Assembly: GCA_026989095.1 (NCBI GenBank)
Contig: JALSKA010000219.1
Coordinates: forward strand, 1-46,521
Length of the DNA stretch: 46,521 bases
DNA from: Ardenticatenaceae bacterium
GTDB lineage: Bacteria; Chloroflexota; Anaerolineae; Ardenticatenales; Ardenticatenaceae
Reading direction: 5' to 3'
In this document: piece by piece, positions 26,887 to 37,181 of the stretch
How positions within the stretch are numbered: the stretch's first letter is position 1
Layout of the letters: each line of letters opens with the position of its first letter
The notes under the pieces: model-generated
What the model saw: the letters and a program-made list of their open reading frames with translations, nothing else
The model's database searches: none
What the model was told of the DNA's origin: nothing
Position numbers and translations under genes: made by a program

Positions 26887-27096
26887 TCACCCGCCGGAGA
26901 TGACGGCCACGAGCCGGATGGTGTCGCCCGGCCGGATCACGGTGTCGTCGCTGATGAGCTCCCCGTCGCGGGTGACGAGATAACTCTCCGGGTTGAGGTT
27001 CAGGTGTTCGAGCAGTTGGCGGGCCGTGATGCCCGGCTCCACCTCCCACGTCTGGCGGCGGAGCACCACCTTCACCTTTTCTGCCTGCTCGCTCAT
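26887..27096 (-). CDS. ttuB: Ubiquitin-like sulphur carrier TtuB
   Basis: A 69-residue beta-grasp protein of the ThiS/MoaD type ending in Gly-Gly, the site that becomes a thiocarboxylate. Its place directly before ttuA identifies it as the sulphur donor for U54 thiolation rather than for thiamin or molybdopterin, although sharing among pathways is known in Thermus. I start at ATG 27096, which follows a GGGAGG site; the open frame runs nine codons further. An E1-like activating enzyme (TtuC type) and a desulphurase are not in the window. Confidence 0.88.
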   Translation of the reverse strand: MSEQAEKVKVVLRRQTWEVEPGITARQLLEHLNLNPESYLVTRDGELISDDTVIRPGDTIRLVAVISGG

Positions 27097-27111
27097 GGCA
27101 CAAACCTCCCA

Positions 27112-27120
27112 ATTATAGCA
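27112..27120 (-). promoter_or_regulatory. Extended -10 promoter candidate for ttuB operon
   Basis: The minus strand reads TGCTATAAT, a perfect -10 with the upstream TG of extended -10 promoters, and has no good -35. It ends only 15 bases before the ttuB ATG, so the leader would be very short. If real, it separates the ttuB-to-ecfA unit from larB-larE. Confidence 0.5.
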
Positions 27121-27138
27121 CATTTCTCCGGGAACCGG

Positions 27139-27987
27139 TCACCTGACCTGAACGGCGTCGAGGCTCACGGTCGCGCTGAGGCCGGCCCCGCTGAGCGAGC
27201 CGCTGCGAAAGCCGGCCAAGTCGAGGGTGACGAAGCGATACCCCACGGCGCGGATGCCCTCCACGATCTCGGCGTGGTGCTCCAGCACTTTGGAGAACTC
27301 CTCCACGGGCACTTCGATGCGGGCGATCTCGCCGTGGTGGCGCACCCGGAACTGGCGGAACCCCAGGGCCACCAACACGTCCTCGGCGGCCTCGATCCGG
27401 CGCAGCAGCTCGGGTGTGATGGGCGTGCCGTGGGGCACGCGGGAGGAGAGGCAGGCCATGGCCGGCTTGTCCCAGACGGGCAGCCCCAGGCGGCGGGCCA
27501 GCTCGCGCACCTCGGCCTTGGTGAGCCCGGCCTCGGCCAGGGGGGAGCGCACGCCCCGCTCGCGCGCGGCCAGGACGCCCGGCCGGTCGTCGTGGACGAG
27601 GTCGTCAGCGTTGGTGCCGTCCACAACGGTGTGCCATCCTTCCTCGCGGGCGATGGCCTTGAGGCGGTCGTGGAGCTCGGACTTGCAGAAGTAGCAGCGG
27701 TTGCTGGGGTTGGCCGCGTAGTTGGGGTCCAAGTGTTCGGCCGTGTTGACCAGCCGGTAGGGCACGCCCAGGCGCTCGGCGAGCTCGACGGCCTGGCGCA
27801 GCTCGCGGGCCGGGTAGCTGGGCGAGACGCCGATGCAGGCCAGCACCCGGCCGGCGCCCAGCTCCCGGTGGGCGACGGCCATCACCAGGGCGCTGTCCAC
27901 GCCGCCGGAGTAGGCCACGAGAACCGATTCACACGCGCGCACGATCTCGCACAACCGATGGTATTTGCGTTCCAGTTCCGCGTTCAT
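27139..27987 (-). CDS. larE: Sacrificial sulphur transferase LarE, three-cysteine type
   Basis: LarE adds sulphur to the nickel-pincer nucleotide precursor (P2CMN) made by LarB. The 282 residues start with the ATG at 27987 that overlaps the larB stop (ATGA). The PP-loop is AYSGGVDS near residue 26. Three cysteines stand out: NRCYFCK near residue 92 and AMACLSSR near residue 170. The last matches the single sacrificial Cys of Lactiplantibacillus LarE; the extra CxxC marks the variants thought to bind a [4Fe-4S] cluster and act catalytically. LarC, the nickel-inserting enzyme, is not in the window. Gene order is molybdenum hydroxylase-larB-larE. Confidence 0.92.
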   Translation of the reverse strand: MNAELERKYHRLCEIVRACESVLVAYSGGVDSALVMAVAHRELGAGRVLACIGVSPSYPARELRQAVELAERLGVPYRLVNTAEHLDPNYAANPSNRCYFCKSELHDRLKAIAREEGWHTVVDGTNADDLVHDDRPGVLAARERGVRSPLAEAGLTKAEVRELARRLGLPVWDKPAMACLSSRVPHGTPITPELLRRIEAAEDVLVALGFRQFRVRHHGEIARIEVPVEEFSKVLEHHAEIVEGIRAVGYRFVTLDLAGFRSGSLSGAGLSATVSLDAVQVR

Positions 27988-28769
27988 GGGGATGACCTCC
28001 TCGGTTCGTCGTCCGGGGGCGAGCACCGGACGTTGATGGTGGCGGCCAAGTACCCGGCCCCGAAGCCGTTGTCGATGTTCACCACGGCTACGCCGGTGGC
28101 ACAACTGTTGAGCATGGCCAGGAGGGGAGCCAACCCGCCGAAGTGGGCACCGTAGCCCACCGAGGTGGGCACGGCGATCACCGGGGCGTCCACCAGCCCG
28201 GCCACCACGCTGGGCAGGGCCCCCTCCATGCCGGCCACCACCACGATGGCGTTGGCCCGGCGCAGCGCGGGGATGTGGGGGACCAGGCGGTGAAGCCCGG
28301 CCACGCCCACGTCGTAAATGCGGTGGGCCTCGTGGCCCATGAGGTGGAGGGTGAGGGCGGCCTCCTCGGCCACGGGCAGGTCGCTGGTGCCGGCGGCCAC
28401 CACGATGACGCCCGGCCGGCGGGGGTGGTCCGGCTCGCGGTCCAGCCAGAGCGCCCGCGCCGTCTCGTGGTAGGCCAGGTCGGCCACGCGCGCGCGGGCG
28501 GCCTCGTACTGCTCCCGCGTGGCCCGCGTGCCCAGCAGGCGCGCGTGGCGCGCGGCCAGCCGCGCCACGATCTCGGCCACCTGCTCGGGCGTCTTGCCCT
28601 CACAGTAGACCACTTCGGGAAAGCCCCAGCGGAGCTCCCGGTGGTGGTCGATCACGGCGAACTCGAGGGCCTCGTAGGGCCAGGCGTGGAGCCGCTCCAG
28701 CGCCGCCTCCACGGAGAGCCGGCCCCGGGCCACGTCGGCCAGCAAGGCCCGCAGGGTGTGCTCATCCAT
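27984..28769 (-). CDS. larB: Nickel-pincer cofactor biosynthesis protein LarB
   Basis: LarB carboxylates the pyridinium ring of nicotinic acid adenine dinucleotide and hydrolyses the product, the first step to the nickel-pincer cofactor. The 261-residue protein has an N-terminal helical part and a C-terminal PurE-like core with VVAAGTSDLPVAEEA (near residue 125), VVVAGMEGALPSVVAGL (near 178) and VPTSVGYGAHFGG. The SD...E-type motifs are those of the NCAIR mutase fold. Its first bases overlap the end of the molybdenum hydroxylase gene by eight bases, and larE overlaps its end. Confidence 0.94.
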   Translation of the reverse strand: MDEHTLRALLADVARGRLSVEAALERLHAWPYEALEFAVIDHHRELRWGFPEVVYCEGKTPEQVAEIVARLAARHARLLGTRATREQYEAARARVADLAYHETARALWLDREPDHPRRPGVIVVAAGTSDLPVAEEAALTLHLMGHEAHRIYDVGVAGLHRLVPHIPALRRANAIVVVAGMEGALPSVVAGLVDAPVIAVPTSVGYGAHFGGLAPLLAMLNSCATGVAVVNIDNGFGAGYLAATINVRCSPPDDEPRRSSP

Positions 28770-31047
28770 CGGCGTGGCCCCTCCTGGCGCGCAGTGCTGC
28801 CAACACGCGGGGCGGCGTCATGGGCAGCTCGGTGAGGCGCACGCCCGTCGCGTCGGCCACGGCGTTGGCCACGGCCGCAGCCGTGGCGATGACCGGCGGC
28901 TCGCCCACGCCCCTGGCCCCAAGGGGGCCGTGTTCGGCCGGCACCTCGACGATGACCGTCTCCAGCCGGGCGGGCGCGTGGGAGACGTGGGGCACGGTGT
29001 AGTCGCTCCAGGAGGCGGTGAGGGGCTGTCCGGCCTCATCGTAGACCAGGGCCTCGTGGAGGGCCCACCCGATGCCCTGGAGGCTGCCGCCCATCATCTG
29101 CCCCTCGACGAGCAGCGGGTTGATGGCCCGGCCCACGTCCTGCACCACCACCAGCCGCTCCACGCGGACCTGGCCGGTGGCCTCGTCCACGCTCACCTCG
29201 GCGAGCTGGGCGCAAAAGCCCGGCGCGTTGGTGGTCTCGGCGTGGCGGCCGTGGCCGAAGACGGGGGCGTGTCGGCCGCCGAAGGCCATCGTCTTGGCGG
29301 CGATGCTCCCGAGGGAGATGGCCCGGTCTGGCGCGCCCCGCACCCGCACGGCGCCGTCGGCGATCTCCAAGTCGGCCGGGTCGGCCTCCAGCTCCTCGGC
29401 GGCGATGGCCAACACTTGTTGCCGGGCCTCCTCGGCGGCCTGCATCACGGCGGCGCCCACGGTGTAGGTGATCTTGCTGCCCCCGGTGGCGCCGGCGTAG
29501 GGGGCCGTGGCCGTGTCGCCGGTGACGATGCGCACTCGGTCGGGCGGAATGCCAAAGGCTTCGGCGGCCAAGAGGGCGAAGGCCGTGGTCGTGCCCGTCA
29601 GGTCCACGGAGCCCACGTGGACGTGGAGGGTGCCGTCCCGGTTGAGGGTACAGGCCGCTGCGGCCGGCTCCGTGCCGCCGGGCCATCCCCCGATGGCCAC
29701 GCCCACGCCCCGGCCGGCCCGGCGGGTGTCGTCCCGGCGCTGCCAGGCCGGGTGGCGGCTGAGGGCCTCCAACACCTCGGCCATGCCCATGCCCGGCCAC
29801 GGCTTGCCGTGAATCATGGGGTCCCCTGAGCGGCAGGCGTGGCGCAGGCGCAGCTCCAGCGGGTCCGCGCCGAGCCGGCGGGCCAGCTCGTCCAGGGCTG
29901 ACTCGATGGCAAAGGCCGCCTGGGGCGCGCCCGGGGCGCGGTAGGCGCCGGTGGAGGGTTTAAAGGTGAGCACTTCTACGCCCCGGATGTCCACGTGGGG
30001 GATGGTGTAGAGGCTCCCCAGGAGCACGGCGGCAATGCCCACCGGCGCGCCCGGGAAGCAGCCGGCGTCGAAGGTGAGCTCGGCCTGGAGGGCCGTGAGC
30101 GTGCCGTCCTTTCGGGCGCCCAGCCGCAGGTGAATGCGGCCGGCCGCGGCCGGGTTGGCGGCGATCATCTCCTCCAGCCGCGTCATCACGAAGCGCACCG
30201 GCCGGCCCACGGCGCGGGCTGCCAGGGCGACGAGGGGCTCGTAGAGCAGGAACTTGCCGCCGAAGCCGCCGCCCACGGGAGTGGCCACGACGCGCACGTC
30301 CGACTCGGGAACGCCCAGTACGGCGGCCACCTGCTCGCGCACGTAGAAGGGCGCCTGGGTGGACGACCAGACTGTGGCGCCCCCGGTGAGCGGGTCGGGC
30401 TGGACGACGACGGCGTGGGGCTCCAGGTAGCTCTGGTGGACCATGGGGGTGGTGAAGGTGCGTTCCACCACCACGTCGGCCTCGCGGAACCCTTGGGCCA
30501 CGTCGCCGCGCGAGAAGTGGACCCGGTTGGCCACGTTCGAGCGTTGGAGGGGGCGTTCCTCCCCGCCTACGTCGGCGCCGTGGGCCGCGGCCTCTCCCGT
30601 CTCGCCGGGCAGGCCCTCGGGCCAGACGAGGGGGGCGTCGGGGGCCAGGGCCTCGTCAACGGTCGCGGCGGCCGGCAGCGGCTCGTACTCCACGAAGACG
30701 CGCTCAGCGCCGTCCTCGGCCGCGGCCTCGTCGGCGGCGAGGACGAGGGCCACGGGCTGTCCGGCGAAGATCACCCGGTCGCGGGCGAGGAGCAGGGTGT
30801 GGCGGTGGCGCGCCGGCACGTCGGGCAGGTCGGCCGCGGTGAGCACGGCCACTACGCCGGGCACGGCGAGCGCGGCCGCCGTCTCCACGCCCCGCACGCG
30901 GGCGTGGGCGTGGGGGCTGGTCACCAGGCGGGCGTGGAGCATCCCGGGCACTTTGATGTCCGGCGCGTACCGCACGGCCCCCAAGACTTTGGCGCGGCCG
31001 TCGCGAAGCGGCGCTCGTTGTCCAATCCAGTGGAACGGTGCCGTCAT
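28762..31047 (-). CDS. Xanthine dehydrogenase family, molybdopterin-binding subunit (orphan)
   Basis: A 761-residue large subunit of the molybdenum hydroxylase superfamily. The start is ATG 31047 after a GAGGAGG site. Domain marks: an N-terminal a/b hammerhead (KVLGAVRYAPDIKVPGMLHARLV), cofactor loop VGGGFGGKF (near residue 255), GAYRAPGAPQAAFAIE (near 355), and catalytic Glu in GARGVGEPP near residue 720. The loop is not the Cys-bearing one of aerobic CO dehydrogenase, so a hydroxylase or aldehyde-type reaction is more likely; the substrate is unknown. The FAD and [2Fe-2S] subunits that normally accompany it are absent on both sides. It is instead coupled to larB and larE. Confidence 0.9.
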   Translation of the reverse strand: MTAPFHWIGQRAPLRDGRAKVLGAVRYAPDIKVPGMLHARLVTSPHAHARVRGVETAAALAVPGVVAVLTAADLPDVPARHRHTLLLARDRVIFAGQPVALVLAADEAAAEDGAERVFVEYEPLPAAATVDEALAPDAPLVWPEGLPGETGEAAAHGADVGGEERPLQRSNVANRVHFSRGDVAQGFREADVVVERTFTTPMVHQSYLEPHAVVVQPDPLTGGATVWSSTQAPFYVREQVAAVLGVPESDVRVVATPVGGGFGGKFLLYEPLVALAARAVGRPVRFVMTRLEEMIAANPAAAGRIHLRLGARKDGTLTALQAELTFDAGCFPGAPVGIAAVLLGSLYTIPHVDIRGVEVLTFKPSTGAYRAPGAPQAAFAIESALDELARRLGADPLELRLRHACRSGDPMIHGKPWPGMGMAEVLEALSRHPAWQRRDDTRRAGRGVGVAIGGWPGGTEPAAAACTLNRDGTLHVHVGSVDLTGTTTAFALLAAEAFGIPPDRVRIVTGDTATAPYAGATGGSKITYTVGAAVMQAAEEARQQVLAIAAEELEADPADLEIADGAVRVRGAPDRAISLGSIAAKTMAFGGRHAPVFGHGRHAETTNAPGFCAQLAEVSVDEATGQVRVERLVVVQDVGRAINPLLVEGQMMGGSLQGIGWALHEALVYDEAGQPLTASWSDYTVPHVSHAPARLETVIVEVPAEHGPLGARGVGEPPVIATAAAVANAVADATGVRLTELPMTPPRVLAALRARRGHADG

Positions 31048-31087
31048 AGTTGTCCTCCTCGGGAAAGCTGGGTCCTGTACCTCTGCA

Positions 31088-31115
31088 ATTATACTCAAAT
31101 CTCCCCACAGACGAA
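31088..31115 (-). promoter_or_regulatory. Promoter for molybdenum hydroxylase-larB-larE
   Basis: Minus strand TTCGTC, 16 bases, perfect TATAAT, about 35 bases before the coding start. The -35 is weak and the -10 is consensus. Confidence 0.65.
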
Positions 31116-31123
31116 CCGCGAGC

Positions 31124-32467
31124 CTACAGGAGCACGGCCGAGCCCAGCCCCAGGAAGAAGAAGAACCCACACACGTCGGTCACCGTGGTCACGAAGATGC
31201 TGGAGGCCAGGGCCGGGTCCACGCGCAGCACCTTCAGCGTCAGGGGAACCACCACGCCGGCCGCGGCGGCCGCGAGCATGTTGCCGATCATGGCCAGGGC
31301 GATCACGGCGCCGAGCATGGGGTTCGCCTTCCACGCCCAGGCCACCAGGCCGACGAGTGTGCCCACGGCCAGGCCGTTCAGCAGCCCAATCAGGAGCTCG
31401 TAGCGCAGGGCGCGCCACATGTCGCGGGTGTCCAGCTCGCCCAGGGCGAGGGAGCGCACCATGATGGTCATCGTCTGGGTGCCGGCGTTGCCCCCTTGGC
31501 CGGCCACGATGGGCATGAAAGTGGCCAGCACCGCGGCACGGGCAATGGTCTCCTCGAAGAGGGAAACCACGCCCGAGGCGAGGAAGGCGGTGAACAGGTT
31601 GACCACGAGCCAGGGCAGGCGGTTGGCCAGGGCTTGGCGGACAGGGCTGAAGACTTGGGAGCGCTCGCTCACTTGGGCCAGGCGGTAGATGTCCTCGGTG
31701 GCCTCTTCCTCAAGCACGTCCAACACGTCGTCTACGGTGACGATGCCCAGCAGCCGGTTCTCCTCGTCCACCACGGGCAGGGCCAGGAAATCGTAGCGGG
31801 CCAGGAGCCGGGCGACCTCCTCTTGGTCCATGTCGGCCCGCACGGTGATGACCTCGGGGTTCATGATCTCCTCGACCCGGCGGTCGGGGTCGGCCAGGAT
31901 GAGCCCCCGCAGGCTGACGACGCCCACCAGCCGGCCGTGGCGGTCGAGCACGTAGAGGTAGTAGAGCTCCCGCTCGTCCTTGTAGTGTTGGCGCAGGAAC
32001 TCCAGGGCCTCGGCCACAGTCATGTGCCGGCGCAGCATGGGGCCCACCCGGTTCATGATGCCGCCGGCCGTGTCGGGCGGGTACTCCAGCAACGGCGCCA
32101 CCTCGTCGGCGTCGGCCATGTCGGCCAGGAGGGTGGCCTGTTCGTCCTCCGGCATTTCGCCCAGCAGGTCGGCGGCGGCGTCGGGCTCCATGCGCTCCAG
32201 CACGTCCACGAGCCGGTCGTGGCCCATCTGCCTGGCGATGGCGGCCATGTCGTCCTCGTCCATGCGGTCGAGGGCATGGGCCAGCTCCTCCGGCGACAGA
32301 CGGCGGAGGATGGGGAGCCGCTCCTCGGGTGTCAGGCGCGCGAGCACCTCGGCGGCGTCGGCCGGGTGGATGCTTCGGATGTACTCGACGGCGTCGTCGA
32401 GCCTTTCTTGGCCCAGCATCAGGCGCACGGTTTCCACAGCGTCGTCCAGCACAAGGGCGTCAACCAT
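31124..32467 (-). CDS. mgtE: Magnesium channel MgtE
   Basis: MgtE is a Mg2+-gated Mg2+ channel. The 447-residue protein has the N domain of repeated acidic helices (residues 1-130; [18 protein letters not shown]), two CBS domains (about 135-260; [24 protein letters not shown]), a plug helix, and five membrane helices from about residue 280, ending with [16 protein letters not shown], whose Asp lines the pore. [14 protein letters not shown] is the usual pore motif. Mg2+ sensing sits in the N and CBS domains. A clear AGGAGGTGAGAC site precedes ATG 32467. The likely promoter is about 450 bases upstream, leaving a long leader. Confidence 0.96.
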   Translation of the reverse strand: MVDALVLDDAVETVRLMLGQERLDDAVEYIRSIHPADAAEVLARLTPEERLPILRRLSPEELAHALDRMDEDDMAAIARQMGHDRLVDVLERMEPDAAADLLGEMPEDEQATLLADMADADEVAPLLEYPPDTAGGIMNRVGPMLRRHMTVAEALEFLRQHYKDERELYYLYVLDRHGRLVGVVSLRGLILADPDRRVEEIMNPEVITVRADMDQEEVARLLARYDFLALPVVDEENRLLGIVTVDDVLDVLEEEATEDIYRLAQVSERSQVFSPVRQALANRLPWLVVNLFTAFLASGVVSLFEETIARAAVLATFMPIVAGQGGNAGTQTMTIMVRSLALGELDTRDMWRALRYELLIGLLNGLAVGTLVGLVAWAWKANPMLGAVIALAMIGNMLAAAAAGVVVPLTLKVLRVDPALASSIFVTTVTDVCGFFFFLGLGSAVLL

Positions 32468-32917
32468 GTCTCACCTCCTGGACATGTGGGATTGCCCTTC
32501 TCGCGCCGGCCTGAGAAGTCGAGACGGGGAAACGGGCTCCCGCACGGCGGCGTGAGATGCCCTGTGGGGAAAGGCTGGACGGGTCTGGCGGCAAGTGGGG
32601 GAACACGGGAAGACGCGGCAACCGGAACCGGCCCCGGCTGCCGCGCTTCGTCAGCGTGGGCCGGGAGCCGGACCGGCCGCGACCCCGTGCTGCTCCGCCG
32701 GGCGCGTGGCCCTGGGAGCCCACAGGGCCCTTCTCAGGCCGGACCGTATCCCGTTGTAGCGTGTGCCCTGGCTACTCTCGTCCATCGGGTGGTATCTCGA
32801 GTAGCACCTCTTGGTGTGAAGCTCTGTGCAGCTTGGGCCAAACGGCGCTCCCATACTCCACCCACAGCGCCATGTTCGTGGGGGATGGGCCCGCGGCCCA
32901 GTTTGCCGGAAGGCGTG
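32468..32917 (-). promoter_or_regulatory. Long structured 5' leader of mgtE
   Basis: About 450 bases lie between the mgtE promoter and its start with no convincing reading frame. Near the start codon CTTCTC and GAGAAG (32497-32502 and 32513-32518) form a local hairpin. The 13-mer at 32506-32518 is also perfectly complementary to 32730-32742, so two exclusive foldings are possible. I find no match to the M-box core. A cation-sensing role is inferred from the downstream gene only. Confidence 0.45.
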
Positions 32918-32923
32918 ACGAAT

Positions 32924-32952
32924 ATGATACCCCAGAATTCCCCTTTCGCCAA
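32924..32952 (-). promoter_or_regulatory. Promoter for mgtE
   Basis: Minus strand TTGGCG, 17 bases, TATCAT. The same -35 and spacing occur before the polysaccharide permease. It is divergent from and close to the era promoter. Confidence 0.6.
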
Positions 32953-32968
32953 CCGTGCGGCGTGGGCG

Positions 32969-32996
32969 TTGACAGAAGCGTGGCTCAGAGTACAAT
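32969..32996 (+). promoter_or_regulatory. Promoter for era
   Basis: Consensus TTGACA, 16 bases, TACAAT. The transcript would have a leader of about 65 bases before the era ATG. Confidence 0.75.
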
Positions 32997-33069
32997 TCCC
33001 GGGACCGTGCCAACTCTGTTTGGCGCAGCACACATTGTCATCGGAGAGGAGCAAGGACGGAAGGCAGGT

Positions 33070-34047
33070 ATGAGCACACAGGATCCGTCGAACCAGGAGG
33101 AGATGTCCGTTGACGAGGCGACCCAGGTGGACATGTGGGTCGAGCAGGATGTGCCCTCGGGCCACCGCTCGGGCTTCGTGGCCGTGGTAGGCCGGCCCAA
33201 CGTGGGCAAGAGCACCCTCATGAACGCCCTCATCGGCGAGAAGGTGGCCATCGTCTCCCCCAAGCCCCAGACCACGCGCCGGCGCATTCGGGGCATTCTC
33301 ACCCGCCCCGACGCGCAGATCATTTTCCTCGACACGCCCGGCATCCACAGGCCCCTGCACAAGCTGGGCGAGTTCATGGTGGAGACGGCGTACCGCACGA
33401 TCCCCGACGCCGACGTGGTGGTCTTCATGGTGGACGCCTCGACGTGGCCCACCGAGGAGGACCGGGAAATCGCCGATCACTTGCGCCGTGTCCGCCGGCC
33501 CAAGATCCTGCTCATCAACAAGGCCGACCTGATCACCCCCGCGGAGGCCAAGCCCCGGGCCGAGGCTTACTTGGCACTGGGCCCCTTCGACGAGTGGTTC
33601 CTCACCTCAGTGCTCGAGGGGCGGGACTTGGAGGCCATCCTGAAGGCTATCGTGCGCTTCTTGCCCGAGGGGCCCCGCTTCTACCCCGAGGACGTGATCA
33701 CCGACCAGACCGAACGGGAGATTGTGGCCGAGTTAGTGCGCGAGGCCGCCCTCCACTTCCTGAAGCAAGAGGTGCCCCACTCGGTGGAGGTACAGGTGGA
33801 CGAGTTCAAGGAGCGGGAGAACGGGGTGGTCTACATCGGCGCCACCCTTTACGTGGAGCGCGACTCCCAGAAGCGCATTGTGATCGGCCGGGGGGGCTCC
33901 ATGCTCAAGCAGATCGGCCGACACGCCCGCCACGAGATCGAGCGCTTCCTGGGCCGGCCGATCTACTTGGACATCTGGGTCAAGGTGCGCCCCAAGTGGC
34001 GCCGGAACGAGACAGTCCTGCGACACTGGGGGTACAAGCCCAAGTGA
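33070..34047 (+). CDS. era: Ribosome-assembly GTPase Era
   Basis: Era binds the 3' end of 16S rRNA and helps mature the 30S subunit. I start at ATG 33070; the frame stays open far upstream but the promoter lies between. The 325 residues hold a 35-residue acidic extension, then the G domain with GRPNVGKST (near residue 44), the effector loop QTTRRRIRGI, DTPG (near 91) and NKAD (near 157), and the C-terminal KH domain with VIGRGGSMLKQIGRHARHEI followed by LDIWVKVRPKWR. Its length is slightly above average because of the N-terminal extension. The MOSC gene follows after 11 bases. Confidence 0.96.
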   Translation: MSTQDPSNQEEMSVDEATQVDMWVEQDVPSGHRSGFVAVVGRPNVGKSTLMNALIGEKVAIVSPKPQTTRRRIRGILTRPDAQIIFLDTPGIHRPLHKLGEFMVETAYRTIPDADVVVFMVDASTWPTEEDREIADHLRRVRRPKILLINKADLITPAEAKPRAEAYLALGPFDEWFLTSVLEGRDLEAILKAIVRFLPEGPRFYPEDVITDQTEREIVAELVREAALHFLKQEVPHSVEVQVDEFKERENGVVYIGATLYVERDSQKRIVIGRGGSMLKQIGRHARHEIERFLGRPIYLDIWVKVRPKWRRNETVLRHWGYKPK

Positions 34048-34058
34048 GGAGGGCCACG

Positions 34059-34547
34059 ATGAACACGGTGGGACGCATTGCTTCCATCAACGTCTCCAAC
34101 GGCGGCGTGCCCAAGCGCCCGGTCGAAGAGGGCACGGTGGGGTGGCTGGGCCTGACAAACGACGCCCAGGCGGACACGGAGCACCACGGCGGCCCCGAGC
34201 GGGCCCTCTGCCTCTACTCCCTCGAGCGCATTCGGTCCCTCCAGGCCGAAGGGCACCCCATCTTCCCGGGCGCCATCGGCGAGAACATCACCGTCGAGGG
34301 GCTCGACTGGGAGACGGTGAGGCCGGGCGTGCGCCTGCGCTTGGGCGACGAGGTGGTGATCCGAATCACCCGTTACACCACGCCCTGCACGACCATTCGC
34401 CCCTTCTTCGCGGGCGGGGACTACGGCCGCGTCTCCCAGAAGCGCTACCCCGGATGGGCCCGCGTCTACGCCGGGGTGGTGCGGCCCGGCCGCATCCGGG
34501 TGGGCGACCGGGTGACCGTGCTGCAGGAGGGCGAGCAGGTGTCTTGA
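34059..34547 (+). CDS. MOSC domain protein
   Basis: A 162-residue stand-alone MOSC domain. These domains, named for MoCo sulphurase C-termini, are thought to carry sulphur or to detoxify N-hydroxylated bases with a molybdenum cofactor. The family cysteine is in TTPCTTIRPFF (near residue 109), and DAQADTEHHGGPERAL and PGAIGENITVEGL are typical. The ATG has an AGGAGGGCC site, 11 bases after era, so co-transcription is likely. It may relate to the molybdenum hydroxylase a few kilobases away, but nothing in the sequence proves that. A strong terminator follows. Confidence 0.88.
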   Translation: MNTVGRIASINVSNGGVPKRPVEEGTVGWLGLTNDAQADTEHHGGPERALCLYSLERIRSLQAEGHPIFPGAIGENITVEGLDWETVRPGVRLRLGDEVVIRITRYTTPCTTIRPFFAGGDYGRVSQKRYPGWARVYAGVVRPGRIRVGDRVTVLQEGEQVS

Positions 34548-34580
34548 GCCGCCGTGGAGCGGCGCGGGGGAACGCAGGAC

Positions 34581-34615
34581 AAAACGGCGCGGCCACGCGT
34601 GGGCCGCGCCGTTTT
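34581..34615. terminator. Bidirectional terminator between MOSC gene and sdhB
   Basis: A perfect 14-bp stem starting AAAACGGCGC and ending GCGCCGTTTT, with a seven-base loop. With A-run on one side and T-run on the other it can stop both convergent transcripts. Confidence 0.93.
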
Positions 34616-34634
34616 CGGGTGGTCAGCGGCCTGC

Positions 34635-35333
34635 CTAAAGCCGGCTGAAGATGAGCGCCTTCTTCACCTCGGCGATGGCCTTGGTGATCTCGATTTCCCG
34701 CGGGCAGGCGTTGGTGCAGTTGAAGATGGTGCGGCACCGCCACACCCCGTCGGGCGCGTTGAGGATCTCCAGCCGCTGGACCGCGCCCCGGTCGCGGCTG
34801 TCGAAGATGAAGCGGTGGGCTTGGACGATGGCGGCCGGCCCCACGTACTCCCCGCGCAGCCAGAAGGCGGGGCAGGAGGTTGTGCAGGCCGCGCAGAGGA
34901 TGCATTTCGTGGTGTCGTCGAAGAGCTCACGCTCCTCGGGGGATTGGAGGCGTTCCCTGGGGGGCGGCGGCTCGTCGTTGATGAGCCACGGCATGACGGC
35001 CCGGTAGTGGGCGAAGAAGGGCTCCATGTCCACCACCAGGTCCTTGATCACGGGTAGCCCCAGCAGGGGTTCGACGGTGATCACGGGGGCCACGTCGCGG
35101 ATGAGCACCTTGCACGCCAGGCGGTTGTACCCGTTGATGCGCATGGCATCGGAGCCGCAGATGCCGTGGCCACAGGAACGCCGGAACGTCAGCGTGCCGT
35201 CCTGGTACCACTTGATGTAGTGGAGCGCGTCCAACACGCGGTCGGTTTCGTCAACCTCCACCTTGTACTCGCCCCACCACGGTTCGCCGTCCTTCTCGGG
35301 GTCGTACCGTTTGATGCGCACCGTGACTTCCAT
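34635..35333 (-). CDS. sdhB: Succinate dehydrogenase iron-sulphur subunit
   Basis: SdhB passes electrons from the flavin to the quinone site of complex II. The 232-residue protein shows the [2Fe-2S] segment RRSCGHGICGSDAMRING, in which one ligand position is Asp as in E. coli SdhB, the [4Fe-4S] segment CILCAACTTSCP (near residue 140), and the [3Fe-4S] and last [4Fe-4S] Cys in CTNACPREIEITKAI (near 207). It is the last gene of sdhCDAB; the terminator follows within 20 bases of the stop. Confidence 0.97.
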   Translation of the reverse strand: MEVTVRIKRYDPEKDGEPWWGEYKVEVDETDRVLDALHYIKWYQDGTLTFRRSCGHGICGSDAMRINGYNRLACKVLIRDVAPVITVEPLLGLPVIKDLVVDMEPFFAHYRAVMPWLINDEPPPPRERLQSPEERELFDDTTKCILCAACTTSCPAFWLRGEYVGPAAIVQAHRFIFDSRDRGAVQRLEILNAPDGVWRCRTIFNCTNACPREIEITKAIAEVKKALIFSRL

Positions 35334-35387
35334 AGTTCCGCTCCTGGTCCGAGTCTCCTTGGCCGACGGGCCCGTTCCGGCCTCGGG

Positions 35388-37121
<1,734 letters not shown>

Positions 37122-37181
37122 CGTTACCCCTCCACCTGTGTGAAATTCTCCTCCTGTGGTGTGCGGCGTGCGTGGGGCCTC

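Noticed and set aside
28762-31047. Aerobic carbon monoxide dehydrogenase large subunit
   Set aside because: The active-site loop reads AYRAPGAPQ rather than the Cys-containing loop that binds copper in CoxL.
32468-32917. M-box riboswitch before mgtE
   Set aside because: None of the conserved M-box core sequences could be found; only general structure is supported.
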